A DNA stretch of 8,013 nt from a bacterium (GTDB taxonomy: Bacteria; Oederibacteriota; PGYV01; DSBP01), in NCBI GenBank assembly GCA_011049465.1, contig DSBP01000156.1, positions 1 through 8,013 on the forward strand, written 5' to 3'. Positions 1 through 7,376 of the stretch are shown here, piece after piece. A program made the translations under genes and the position numbers. Every line of letters begins with the position of its first letter. Position 1 is the stretch's first letter. Below the pieces are notes generated by a model, which ran no database searches, was not told the origin of the DNA, and saw only the letters and a list, made by a program, of their open reading frames with translations.

Positions 1-1113
1 AGGCTCTTTCATATGCTTGAGTACCTCGGAAAAAAACACGCGGTAAGCATCGTAAGTTTTGTGAGGCCGGGCGGGGAAAAAGAGGCTGAAGCCTGCGCCG
101 CGCGATTCAAAGGGCTGATAACCGTCCCGATAACGCGCGGCCGCATCATGCTCAACGCGTTTATCTCCCTCTTTTCCGGCCAATCGGTTAATGAGGGCGC
201 TTACAGAAGCAGGGAGATGAGCGGCGCTGCCGCAGGCGCGGCAGAACTGATTAAGCCCGATATTATTCTTGTCTACAGGCTGAGGATGGCGCAGCACGCG
301 CCCGAAGGCATTCCTGCTGTCATCGATATCGTGGATTCAATGGCGCTTGTGAACAAAAGGCGCGCGCAATATGAGAAAAACCCGCTGATGAAACTTTACT
401 GCGTTATTGACGCGGCAAGGATACTCAAGGCTGAAAAAAAACTGAGAGAACGGTTTAAGGCGGTTATCTTAAACGCGGAAGAGGACGCCGCGTACATAGG
501 GGCCGGTAAAACCACGGTTGTGCCAAACGGCATGCCGCGGCCAAAAAAGGCGGTAAAGAGAGGGCGCAAAGGAGAGGGCGTAACAGCCGGGTTTATGGGA
601 AACATGGCTTATCCGCCGAACGCGGATGCCATGGAATACTTTTTCAAATACATATGGAAAAAAACATCGGATTCTGTTAAAAGTATTAAAATGATAATAG
701 CGGGCGGCCAAAGCAGGGCCGCCGGCCGTCTTATTAAAGGAAGCAAAAATGTCCTTGTCAAAGGGTACGTAAAAGACGCGGTCAGGGAAATATCGGGCTG
801 GGACATGGCCCTGGCGCCGGTGCGTTACGGCGCGGGCAGGCAGAATAAAATACTTGACGCGTGGGCAGCGGGCGTGCCCGTTGTCTCCACTGTTTTCGCG
901 GCAAGGGGCGTGTATGGCAGGGACGGGTATAATATGCTCGTGGCAAAAGACGCGGGAGAGTTCGCGGAAAAGGCCGCGCTTCTGGCGCGTGACAGGCGCC
1001 TTGGCCGAAGGCTCGCGGACGGCGGAAGAGAGACCCTGGAAAAATATTTTATCAGGGAGAAATCAGGAGAAAAGATGAATAAAATACTGATGGCAGCGGT
1101 AAAAACGAGATGA
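1..1113 (+). CDS. GT-B (GT4-type) glycosyltransferase, 5' end missing
   Basis: Likely transfers a sugar from a nucleotide-sugar donor to a growing glycan at the cytoplasmic side of the membrane. The first ATG in frame is at 13, but the frame is open to base 1 and reads RLFHMLEYLGKKHAVSIVSF, the usual beginning of the first Rossmann unit of GT4 enzymes (R-x-x-H-L-L-x-x-L). The true start is therefore upstream and this is a 5'-partial gene. Counting from the ATG at 13, a VVPNG turn lies near residue 170, followed by GFMGNMAYPPNADAMEYF at the start of the donor-binding domain, an IIAGG strand, and the C-terminal signature APVRYGAGRQNKILDAWAAG followed by VPVVST. The pattern resembles the TIGR03087-like sugar transferases found in exosortase-linked polysaccharide clusters. 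Donor and acceptor are unknown. It ends in ATGA shared with the next gene. Family confidence is high; specificity is not known. Confidence 0.88.
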   Translation, partial: RLFHMLEYLGKKHAVSIVSFVRPGGEKEAEACAARFKGLITVPITRGRIMLNAFISLFSGQSVNEGAYRSREMSGAAAGAAELIKPDIILVYRLRMAQHAPEGIPAVIDIVDSMALVNKRRAQYEKNPLMKLYCVIDAARILKAEKKLRERFKAVILNAEEDAAYIGAGKTTVVPNGMPRPKKAVKRGRKGEGVTAGFMGNMAYPPNADAMEYFFKYIWKKTSDSVKSIKMIIAGGQSRAAGRLIKGSKNVLVKGYVKDAVREISGWDMALAPVRYGAGRQNKILDAWAAGVPVVSTVFAARGVYGRDGYNMLVAKDAGEFAEKAALLARDRRLGRRLADGGRETLEKYFIREKSGEKMNKILMAAVKTR

Positions 1114-2147
1114 AGAAAATAATTATCCCCGTACTTATTGTGTTCTGCGCGGCAATGTCTTCATGCACTGCCATGAAAAGACAGGCGGTTGTAAAGGTGC
1201 CTGAGACGGTTGACGAGCAAAAAGAGGCTGAAAAGAACGCCGAGGATCATTACAACAAGGGCAGGTTTGAGGATTCCGTGGGGGTCCTGCTCGCCCTGCT
1301 TAAAAAAGACCCGGAAAATCCTGTTTACTGGAGCCAATTGGGCAGCGCTTACGCCCAGCTCAGCGCCTACAACTTTTCGGTCGAGGCCTACAAAAAGGCG
1401 ATAGAACTCGACCCTGCGGATGTCAAGGCGAGGTATAACCTGTCGGTCGTTCATTCCGAGTACGGCTCGAGCGCTGAGGCGATGAAAACCGTGCGCGACG
1501 CGCTCAAAATTTCTCCGCGCGACCCCATGCTCCAGGCGAGCTACGGGAACGTGCTCATTGACCAGAACAGGCTTGAGCCCGCCAAACAGGTCTATTCGCA
1601 GATAGCCAGGGCAAAGCCGGATTTTGACGTGGCGCATTTTAACCTTGGAGTGATTAATTATAAGGAAAGGAACCTGGACGAGGCTGAGAAAAACTATGAA
1701 AATGTCCTGAAAATCAATCCGCGCGATTACGAGGCAAAACAGAACCTGGCCGCCATAAAGATACTTAACGGAGATTTTGAGACAGCGGTAAAATACCTGA
1801 AAGATGTCGTGGCCTCAAACCCGGCTGATGACATAGTCCTTTCAAACGCCTATTTTAACATGGGTATCGCCTACCTGCGGCTTAATAAGCACAGGGACGC
1901 GCTGAAGGCCTTTGAGACGGTCATATCAATAGAGCCCTGGGACATGGCGGCTTATGTAAACGCCGCCATAATATCAGAGCATCTTGGGATGAAGGACAAG
2001 GCGGCAAACTACTGGCAGAGGTACAACAGGCTTCTTCCGGTCAACAAACGCAAGGAAGAGATAAAGAGAAGAATGGAAGGAATGGGGAAAAAGTTTAATG
2101 AGGGCGGGAAGCCCGACGGAGCCCAAGAGGGGAAGGGGAAGAAGTGA
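1110..2147 (+). CDS. TPR-repeat lipoprotein
   Basis: Probable membrane-anchored scaffold of 345 residues. The N terminus is a lipoprotein signal: basic MKK, a hydrophobic stretch at about residues 4-16, then a lipobox-like M16-S17-S18-C19, so C19 is the likely lipidated residue. Met at -3 is less usual than Leu. The mature part is mostly tetratricopeptide repeats of 34 residues with the usual W/Y-G-A-Y-A-P pattern: 73-106, 107-140, 141-172, 175-208 and 247-280 are clear, with divergent units at about 44-70, 209-242 and after 281. Repeats often end in xDP or xNP. The tail (about 320-345) is rich in Lys, Gly and Glu and probably disordered. The start ATG overlaps the preceding stop (ATGA); no strong Shine-Dalgarno is seen, so coupling is likely. 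No catalytic domain is visible. Its place among glycosyltransferases suggests glycan assembly or export, which is inference. Confidence 0.88.
   Translation: MKKIIIPVLIVFCAAMSSCTAMKRQAVVKVPETVDEQKEAEKNAEDHYNKGRFEDSVGVLLALLKKDPENPVYWSQLGSAYAQLSAYNFSVEAYKKAIELDPADVKARYNLSVVHSEYGSSAEAMKTVRDALKISPRDPMLQASYGNVLIDQNRLEPAKQVYSQIARAKPDFDVAHFNLGVINYKERNLDEAEKNYENVLKINPRDYEAKQNLAAIKILNGDFETAVKYLKDVVASNPADDIVLSNAYFNMGIAYLRLNKHRDALKAFETVISIEPWDMAAYVNAAIISEHLGMKDKAANYWQRYNRLLPVNKRKEEIKRRMEGMGKKFNEGGKPDGAQEGKGKK
2131..2141 (+). promoter_or_regulatory. Ribosome binding site for the secreted TPR gene
   Basis: A purine-rich GGAAGGGGAAG run lies just upstream of the GTG at 2144. With the GTGA overlap it supports that start over internal ones. 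The site lies inside the coding region of the preceding gene. Confidence 0.5.
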
Positions 2148-3022
2148 AGCGGTTTTTGAGTGTTCTTGTCTTTTTATCGGCAGCAGCCGCGGTTTACGGG
2201 GTTGACTCCATGATAAACGAGGCAGAGCGGCATATGGAGCAGGGGCGGCACGCTGAGGCTGTCAGGGTGCTGCGCGCGGCTGAGGCAAAGGCGCCGGAAA
2301 ACAAACTCATGCGGATATATGTTGCGCTCGGCGTAAACTACAGGAAGCTCTCGAGGTATGATGACGCCATCTCTTATTATCAAAAGGCAGCCAAACTGTC
2401 GCCGGATATGGCGGACATATATTACAACATAGGGCTGGCCCATTATTACAAAGGCTCGTATAAAAACGCGCTCTCCAATTACGACAGGGCAATAAAGCTC
2501 TCTCCCTCATATTCAGAGGCCTATGGCGCCAAGGCAATGGCTTACAGGGACGCGGGATTTACCGACCTTGCGGTAAAGACGATAAATGACGCCATCAAAA
2601 TAGACCCGAATTACGCGGGCGGCTACAATATTCTCGGCAACTGTTATATGGACAGGGGCTGGACAGAGAGCGCGGTTAATATGTACAGAAAGGCAATTAC
2701 GCTGAGGCCCGATTATGCCTCGGCGTTTTATAACCTGGGAGTGGCTTATGACGAAGCGGGAAAGTACGCGAGCGCCATAGACGCCTACAACCAGTCAATA
2801 AGGCTCAATGATTCGGACGGGGAGGCGCATCACAATCTCGGCATCGCTTATATGAAGGCAGGGGACTATTACAGGGCAATTGACGCTTTTAAGGCGGCGA
2901 TAAGGTTTGACCCTGAAAATAAAAAGTCATACGAACACCTTGTGGAGAGCCTGCAAAAATCAGGCATCAGCAGGGAAGCGGCAAGGTGGGAACAGGTCAT
3001 GAAGGAGAGGTTCAGGCGGTGA
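2144..3022 (+). CDS. Secreted TPR-repeat protein
   Basis: A 292-residue protein predicted to be exported and to act as a protein-binding scaffold. It starts at GTG, overlapping the preceding stop as GTGA, with a purine-rich RBS just before. Residues 1-19 form a Sec signal (MKR, then a hydrophobic core), with likely cleavage after V17-Y18-G19. There is no lipobox Cys, unlike its upstream neighbour. Almost all the mature chain is TPRs in regular 34-residue steps: 57-90, 91-124, 125-158, 159-192, 193-226 and 227-260, with a divergent first unit at 22-51 and a capping helix after 261. The repeats match the TPR consensus well (for example AFYNLGVAYDEAGKYASAID). Its repeats resemble those of the upstream lipoprotein, so the pair may come from an old duplication, but the signals and N-terminal regions differ. 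No enzyme motif is present. A partner role in envelope glycan assembly is inferred from the operon. Confidence 0.88.
   Translation: MKRFLSVLVFLSAAAAVYGVDSMINEAERHMEQGRHAEAVRVLRAAEAKAPENKLMRIYVALGVNYRKLSRYDDAISYYQKAAKLSPDMADIYYNIGLAHYYKGSYKNALSNYDRAIKLSPSYSEAYGAKAMAYRDAGFTDLAVKTINDAIKIDPNYAGGYNILGNCYMDRGWTESAVNMYRKAITLRPDYASAFYNLGVAYDEAGKYASAIDAYNQSIRLNDSDGEAHHNLGIAYMKAGDYYRAIDAFKAAIRFDPENKKSYEHLVESLQKSGISREAARWEQVMKERFRR
3002..3010 (+). promoter_or_regulatory. Ribosome binding site fixing the GT-C start at 3019
   Basis: AAGGAGAGG ends 8 bases before GTG 3019, which overlaps the preceding TGA as GTGA. An earlier in-frame GTG at 2986 would add 11 polar residues, lacks this spacing, and would give a 37-base overlap unlike every other junction here. 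The site supports 3019. Confidence 0.7.
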
Positions 3023-4950
3023 AGAGGGGGTATTTGTACAGCGGAGTATTTCTGGGCGCGGCAGCCGCAGCCGCGTTTGCCGTTGTTTATACCGTGCCAA
3101 AAGACATGCATCTTTATATTCAGGGGATGGCAGGAGGGCTGATAACCGCGCTTATCTATCTCGCGATGGGCAGAAAAATAATAAAGATAACCGGTTATGA
3201 AGCCAGAGGCCCGGAAAAATACGCGTATTACCTTGCTGCTGCGCTCGGATTAACAGGTGTCGTGCTTTATACTGCGGGCCGCCTGCCGATACCGCTGTTT
3301 AACCCGCTGTTTTTTATCTTTTTTCTGGGCGCGGCCGCTGTTGTTTGCGCGCGCGAATTGCGGGAGCTTATTGAAGGGGCTGTTTTTTTCATTAAAACAG
3401 CGGGGGGGGAAGAGGCGCGGTTTAAGGACGCGGTTTTCTTCTCGCTGGTTTCTGTTGTCTTCGCTTATATCACGGCAGCGTGCCTTACGCCCGCTGTTTA
3501 TTATGACACCCTTGTTTATCACCTGGGCCTGCCTCAGCAGTATCTCGCGGCCGGAAGGATAGAGCCGTCCGCAACAAACTTATTCTCTTTTTTCCCGCAG
3601 CTTATGCAGGCAAATTTTTCGCTGATGCTCTCTGTCGGCGGAGAGGCTGCCGTAAAAGTGTTCTGCTTTGTCATGGCGCTTGGGCTGGCCGCGGCATGCG
3701 CCGGGCTCTGCTCGGCCGCGGGAGGGTCGGGCCGCGCAGGGGTTATCTTCCTGATAACATCGCCGCTTTTTGTGCTTAACGCGCCAAGGGCCGGCTCGGA
3801 ACTGCCTCTCGCTTTGTACGCCATATTATCGCTGATTACCCTGATAAAGGCCTTTAAGAACGGCCCGCAAAAATCAGCGGCTCTCATGACAGCGCTGCTG
3901 GGAAGTTTTGCCATGGCTGTCAAATATACAGGCGTCATAATATTTGTATTCAACGCGGCCGCGTATATTTTTCTGGCTGCGGCAAAAAAAAGAGGAGCCG
4001 CGGCGACGGCGGGTTTTCTTATAATCCCGCTGATTGTGCTTGCGCCGTTTCTGGTATCAAATTACATTGAGACGGGAAACCCGGTATATCCGATGGCAGC
4101 GCAGATGTTTAATACGCCGGAGCCGCTTAAAGGCGATGCCGCGGCCTATACCGCGCATGTATCCGGGTTTGGGCCGGGCAAGTCAGCGGTTGATTTCCTG
4201 CTCTCGCCCTTCAGGCTTGTCTTTGCGAAAAACATGTTCGGCGGGGACGCCATGGGCCCGCTTTTTATAATAGCTGTAATTTTCGCCGCGGCCGCGGGAA
4301 TTAAGGGAGCAGGGTTCATACTTGCCTTCATGGTATTCTATTATACAGTGTGGTTTTTTACGGGCCCTGTTCTGAGGTTTTTGCTCCCGTTTGAGGCTGC
4401 GGCGTGCTGTCTTGCGGCGTATGGCTTCGCAAGGGCCGGGAAATGGCTCAAATACGCTGCCTTTATACCTCTTGTCGCGGTGCAGGCGCTTTTGTCCGTA
4501 TATTTTACGGAAAGATACCTTGACCCGCTCAGCCTGAGCCATACAACCAGAAGCGATTATACTGCGTCGAGAGTCTCATACTACGGCGCCGCGGAGTTCG
4601 TAAATAAATACACGCCGCGCAATTCGCAAATTCTGATGCTGGGAGACGCGAGGGTGTTCTATATAGACAGAAGGGTAAAAGCATACACTGTGTTTAACAC
4701 AAGAAAAATGCTTAAGGGGTTCTTTGGCCTGCCTGACGAAAAAGTGGCGGCAGGGCTGGTTTTGACGCAGGCTGATTACCTGATTGTGAACCGGAACGAG
4801 GCGGAAAGGCTTAAAGATTCGGGTTTTGAGGATGTTTACGCGGTCATCTCATCGCCGAAGTTTAAAAATGTTATGGACAAAAATTTTAACAGGATATATA
4901 GTGATTTAAACTGCGATGTTTACAGCCTCGCGCGGAGGACAAAAAAGTGA
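3019..4950 (+). CDS. Polytopic GT-C (ArnT/PMT-like) glycosyltransferase
   Basis: A 643-residue integral membrane protein, probably a GT-C glycosyltransferase that uses a polyprenyl-phosphate sugar and works on the outer face of the inner membrane. Hydrophobic segments fall at about 5-25, 30-50, 67-86, 91-111 and 136-158, with more through about 500. After the fifth comes the loop PAVYYDTLVYHLGLPQQYL, with D163 at the place of the conserved GT-C acidic residue. Other family-like marks are the SELPLALYAIL segment, AMAVKYTG, and GNPVYP at 353-358. The last ~130 residues (from about 513) are mostly soluble and include NSQILMLGDARVFYIDRRV, a C-terminal region I associate with GT39-like bacterial proteins. 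The four membrane segments before the acidic loop are more than the core GT-C fold needs. Start GTG 3019 is chosen for its RBS and GTGA overlap. An O-antigen ligase or flippase is less likely because of the YYD-loop. Substrate is unknown. Confidence 0.8.
   Translation: MKRGYLYSGVFLGAAAAAAFAVVYTVPKDMHLYIQGMAGGLITALIYLAMGRKIIKITGYEARGPEKYAYYLAAALGLTGVVLYTAGRLPIPLFNPLFFIFFLGAAAVVCARELRELIEGAVFFIKTAGGEEARFKDAVFFSLVSVVFAYITAACLTPAVYYDTLVYHLGLPQQYLAAGRIEPSATNLFSFFPQLMQANFSLMLSVGGEAAVKVFCFVMALGLAAACAGLCSAAGGSGRAGVIFLITSPLFVLNAPRAGSELPLALYAILSLITLIKAFKNGPQKSAALMTALLGSFAMAVKYTGVIIFVFNAAAYIFLAAAKKRGAAATAGFLIIPLIVLAPFLVSNYIETGNPVYPMAAQMFNTPEPLKGDAAAYTAHVSGFGPGKSAVDFLLSPFRLVFAKNMFGGDAMGPLFIIAVIFAAAAGIKGAGFILAFMVFYYTVWFFTGPVLRFLLPFEAAACCLAAYGFARAGKWLKYAAFIPLVAVQALLSVYFTERYLDPLSLSHTTRSDYTASRVSYYGAAEFVNKYTPRNSQILMLGDARVFYIDRRVKAYTVFNTRKMLKGFFGLPDEKVAAGLVLTQADYLIVNRNEAERLKDSGFEDVYAVISSPKFKNVMDKNFNRIYSDLNCDVYSLARRTKK
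4934..4939 (+). promoter_or_regulatory. Strong ribosome binding site for the WecA-like gene
   Basis: GGAGGA lies 7 bases before the GTG at 4947, close to a perfect Shine-Dalgarno, and supports this GTG, which overlaps the previous stop as GTGA. It is the best RBS in the operon. Confidence 0.7.
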
Positions 4951-5975
4951 TTTATCTGGCGATAGGAATATCTTCTTTTATTTTAAGCCTTGTGCTTACG
5001 CCGCTGGCCATGAAAGCGGCTGTCAGGTTCGGCATTATGGACAGGCCCGTCACCGGGCTTAAAAAACACAAAAAGCCGGTGCCGTACCTGGGCGGCGTCT
5101 CAATATTCATAGCGTTCGCAGTGCCTGTCATTGTTTCAAAACTTATCATTCACCAGGAACTTTACGGCGTGGTGGGGATACTGGCGGGCGCGGCTCTTAT
5201 GATGATGCTGGGGCTCTTTGACGACATTAAGGGCTTAAGCCCGGCCGTAAAACTTGTATTTCAGTTTATGGCGGCGCTCATCGTGCTCAAGGTGAACCTG
5301 CACATTAAATTCATGGACAACAACATATTCAATTACGCGCTCACCATATTGTGGGTCGTGGGAGTCACCAACTCGATAAACCTCATAGACATAATGGACG
5401 GGCTCGCGGGCGGCGTTGTTGCCGTTGCGTCCCTGGCTTTTTTTGTCGCGGGAATGCTGGCGGGCAGGATAAACGACATGATACCGGCCATAGCGCTCTT
5501 CGGAGCGGTTATGGCATTTCTTGTTTACAACAGGCACCCCGCGAGGATTTACATGGGCGACGCGGGAGCGCTCTTTCTCGGGTTTATGATGGCCGTGCTG
5601 GCGCTTAACCAGAGCTACTCGAGGGTAAACTACATAGCGGTTTTAAGCCCTCTGCTCATCCTGGGCGTGCCGCTTTTTGACACGTTCCTCGTTATTTTCG
5701 CGAGGCTCAGGAAAGGGCTGCTTCCCATATACGGCTCTGACGACCACCTTGCCCAGCGGCTCGTTATGATAGGGCTCTCAAAGACAAATGCTGTCCGGTT
5801 CCTCGTCGGGCTCACGTTTGTCCTGTCAGCGCTTGCCATAACAAGCACTTTTCTCGCCATTAGCGGCGCGCTTGTCCTTTACCTCGGAATCGCCATAGCC
5901 GCCATAATGTTCGCGATGCTTGTAATGTCGGTTGACATGAAAAATTACCGTAAAGTCCACCGAAAAAGAAAATGA
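4947..5975 (+). CDS. WecA/TagO/MraY-family polyprenyl-phosphate sugar-1-phosphate transferase
   Basis: Moves a sugar-1-phosphate (often GlcNAc-1-P) from a UDP-sugar onto undecaprenyl phosphate, the first membrane step of many envelope glycans. At 342 residues it has the usual length, with about ten or eleven hydrophobic helices. Family motifs appear in order: KKHKKPVPYLGG (39-50), the Mg-binding D92-D93 in GLFDDIKGLSPAVKL, NSINLIDIMDGLAGG (142-156) with N145, D148 and D151, IYMGDAGALFLG (201-212), and the C-terminal cytoplasmic loop SDDHLAQRLVMIGLS (264-278). That loop matches the H-x-x-H-R-L motif of related enzymes, but the second His is Gln270; H267 and R271 remain. It is not the cell-wall MraY, whose loop has HHH, and no peptidoglycan genes are nearby. 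The tail is basic (KNYRKVHRKRK). The GTG start has a strong RBS. Sugar specificity cannot be read from the sequence. Confidence 0.92.
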   Translation: MIYLAIGISSFILSLVLTPLAMKAAVRFGIMDRPVTGLKKHKKPVPYLGGVSIFIAFAVPVIVSKLIIHQELYGVVGILAGAALMMMLGLFDDIKGLSPAVKLVFQFMAALIVLKVNLHIKFMDNNIFNYALTILWVVGVTNSINLIDIMDGLAGGVVAVASLAFFVAGMLAGRINDMIPAIALFGAVMAFLVYNRHPARIYMGDAGALFLGFMMAVLALNQSYSRVNYIAVLSPLLILGVPLFDTFLVIFARLRKGLLPIYGSDDHLAQRLVMIGLSKTNAVRFLVGLTFVLSALAITSTFLAISGALVLYLGIAIAAIMFAMLVMSVDMKNYRKVHRKRK

Positions 5976-7237
5976 GGACAATAATAATAGGGGCGGGGTT
6001 TGCCGGGCTGACGGCGGCCCGCTTTCTTAAGGATTTTCTTGTGCTGGAAAAGGAGGGAAGGCCCGGAGGGCTGTGCAGGACAGAGGTTAAGGCCGGGTTC
6101 ACCTTTGACTACACGGGCCATCTGATGCACCTGAGGGATAAAAAAGCCTCCGCGTTCATACTTAAAAACAGCCGTTGTAAAATGCTGAAACTCAACAGAA
6201 AATCTTATGTCTTCAGCAGGGGTGTTTATACGGATTACCCCTATCAGACAAACAACCGCGGCCTGCCTCCTGCTGTCATAGCCGAAAATCTTACGGGCCT
6301 GCTTGAAGCGGAGCGGATAAAGAAAAAGGATACTCGGGATTTTAAAAGGTGGGCGCTCTCTGTTTTTGGTGGGGGAATATGCAGAAACTTCATCTTTCCC
6401 TACAACGGGAAGCTTTGGCGCAGGCCCCTTGAGAAGCTGACGGTAAACTGGATGGGAAGGTTCCTGCCCGGCGCCCGTGTTGAGGATTATGTCAGAGGGC
6501 TCGGGGGCAGCTGGAAAAAAGAGGAGGGGTATAATGCCTCTTTTTATTATCCTGAGAGGGGCGGAATTGAGTCGGTGATAAAGGGGCTCGCGCGGGGGCT
6601 GGAGAGCCGCATAAGGCTGAACGCCGCGGTAAAGAGGGTTGACCTTAAAAAAAGGGTCGTGTACACGGCCGGTTCCGCGTTTGAATATGACAGGCTCATA
6701 TCCACGATGCCTCTTAAGGAGCTGGCGCTTATCACGGGGGATAAGCGGCTTGCAGCGGACGCTAAAAAGCTTTCCGCTGTCAGTGTTTACTGCCTTAATG
6801 TGGGATATAAGGAGAGGACGAAGCACGGCATGCACTGGATATACGTGCCCGAAAAAAAATATCCCTTTTACAGGGCTGGGTTTCCGTCAAATTTTTCCAA
6901 ATACAACGCGCCGGAGGGCTGCGCGTCGGCCTTCGCCGAGGTGTCATACAACGCAGCAGAGCCGAAGGGCGTGGAGGCAAAGGTTATAAACGGGCTTCTT
7001 GACATGGGCATCATGGAATCAAGGCGCGATATCATGGTAAAGCTTCCGATGCGCCTTAAAGGCGCGTATGTGGTTTATGACAGGGCGCGTGAAGCGGCTG
7101 TAAGCGGGATAAAGGCAGAACTCAAGAAACACGGAGTAATAACAGCCAGCCGCTGGGGAAACTGGGAATACTCATCAATGGAGGACGCTGTTATTGAGGG
7201 AATGGAAGCCGCAGAAGAGGCGAAAGCGGGAGCTTGA
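5972..7237 (+). CDS. FAD-dependent oxidoreductase, amine-oxidase/UDP-galactopyranose-mutase-like
   Basis: A 421-residue flavoprotein and the last gene of the operon. The N terminus is a dinucleotide-binding fold: TIIIGAGFAGLTAA (GxGxxG at 7-12), then LVLEKE with E26 placed to bind the FAD ribose, then RPGGLCRT (30-37) and FDYTGHLMH (45-53), comparable to the GxH segment of UGM-like enzymes. YNGKLWRRP (144-152) and a C-terminal SRWGNWEYSSMEDAVIEG segment (393-410) fit the FAD-contacting tail of this superfamily. There is no signal peptide, so it is cytoplasmic. Homologs of this broad type are often named protoporphyrinogen oxidase or HemY, which I would not transfer: no heme genes are present and the context is polysaccharide. 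Possible roles are sugar-nucleotide ring contraction, as in UGM, or redox chemistry on a polyprenol or sugar. ATG overlaps the preceding stop (ATGA) with only an A-rich leader, so translation is likely coupled. Confidence 0.82.
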   Translation: MRTIIIGAGFAGLTAARFLKDFLVLEKEGRPGGLCRTEVKAGFTFDYTGHLMHLRDKKASAFILKNSRCKMLKLNRKSYVFSRGVYTDYPYQTNNRGLPPAVIAENLTGLLEAERIKKKDTRDFKRWALSVFGGGICRNFIFPYNGKLWRRPLEKLTVNWMGRFLPGARVEDYVRGLGGSWKKEEGYNASFYYPERGGIESVIKGLARGLESRIRLNAAVKRVDLKKRVVYTAGSAFEYDRLISTMPLKELALITGDKRLAADAKKLSAVSVYCLNVGYKERTKHGMHWIYVPEKKYPFYRAGFPSNFSKYNAPEGCASAFAEVSYNAAEPKGVEAKVINGLLDMGIMESRRDIMVKLPMRLKGAYVVYDRAREAAVSGIKAELKKHGVITASRWGNWEYSSMEDAVIEGMEAAEEAKAGA

Positions 7238-7259
7238 TATGTTTTCTCCCGGACAAACC

Positions 7260-7284
7260 GCGAGTAAAATAAATTTCGCCTTTT
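7260..7284 (+). terminator. Possible weak terminator after the operon
   Basis: GCGA (7260-7263) can pair with TCGC (7276-7279), followed by CTTTT. The stem is only 4 bp with a 12-base loop, so this is weak. It is the only terminator-like arrangement I see between the last gene and the tRNAs. Confidence 0.2.
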
Positions 7285-7297
7285 AAAACCCCCTGAA

Positions 7298-7311
7298 ATA
7301 TTATATAATAT
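7298..7311. promoter_or_regulatory. 14-bp AT palindrome containing TATAAT
   Basis: ATATTATATAATAT is a perfect inverted repeat and contains TATAAT at 7304-7309. Eleven of its bases (TATTATATAAT) recur at 7360-7370 in front of tRNA-Arg(TCT). It could be an upstream -10 element giving a leader of about 60 bases, but no good -35 box is found 16-18 bases before it. A small hairpin (CCGAT-TT-ATCGG, 7314-7325) follows. Confidence 0.3.
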
Positions 7312-7356
7312 CTCCGATTTATCGGCCTAATAATAAGCGCGAAGATTTGGAAAAAG

Positions 7357-7370
7357 TGGTATTATATAAT
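7357..7370 (+). promoter_or_regulatory. Likely -10 region of the tRNA-Arg(TCT) promoter
   Basis: The sequence TGGTATTATATAAT offers an extended -10 (TG-N-TATTAT, 7357-7365) and an overlapping exact TATAAT (7365-7370), 6 to 11 bases before the tRNA. No clear TTGACA-like -35 box sits at the right distance, which an extended -10 can tolerate. Transcription would start at or within a few bases of the tRNA 5' end. Confidence 0.45.
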
Positions 7371-7376
7371 TTATGT

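Noticed and set aside
13..15. ATG at 13 as the true start of the first gene
   Set aside because: The codons before it continue a conserved GT4 N-terminal pattern and the frame is open to the window edge, so it is an internal Met.
1161..1637. A 158-codon minus-strand open frame opposite the TPR lipoprotein
   Set aside because: It mirrors the GC-rich codon pattern of the TPR gene, has no family features, and the + strand has clear 34-residue repeats.
2986..3018. Longer start for the GT-C gene at GTG 2986
   Set aside because: It would add a polar segment before the first membrane helix and a long overlap, while GTG 3019 has a well-spaced RBS and the GTGA overlap used elsewhere in the operon.
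3534..3953. A 139-codon minus-strand open frame opposite the GT-C gene
   Set aside because: A shadow of alanine-rich membrane-protein codons; no RBS or family motif, and it conflicts with the GT-C reading frame.
5945..6835. A 296-codon open frame on the minus strand opposite the FAD enzyme
   Set aside because: It spans most of a clear flavoprotein gene, has no recognisable domain, is rich in Pro and Arg without structure, and arises from codon bias on the other strand.
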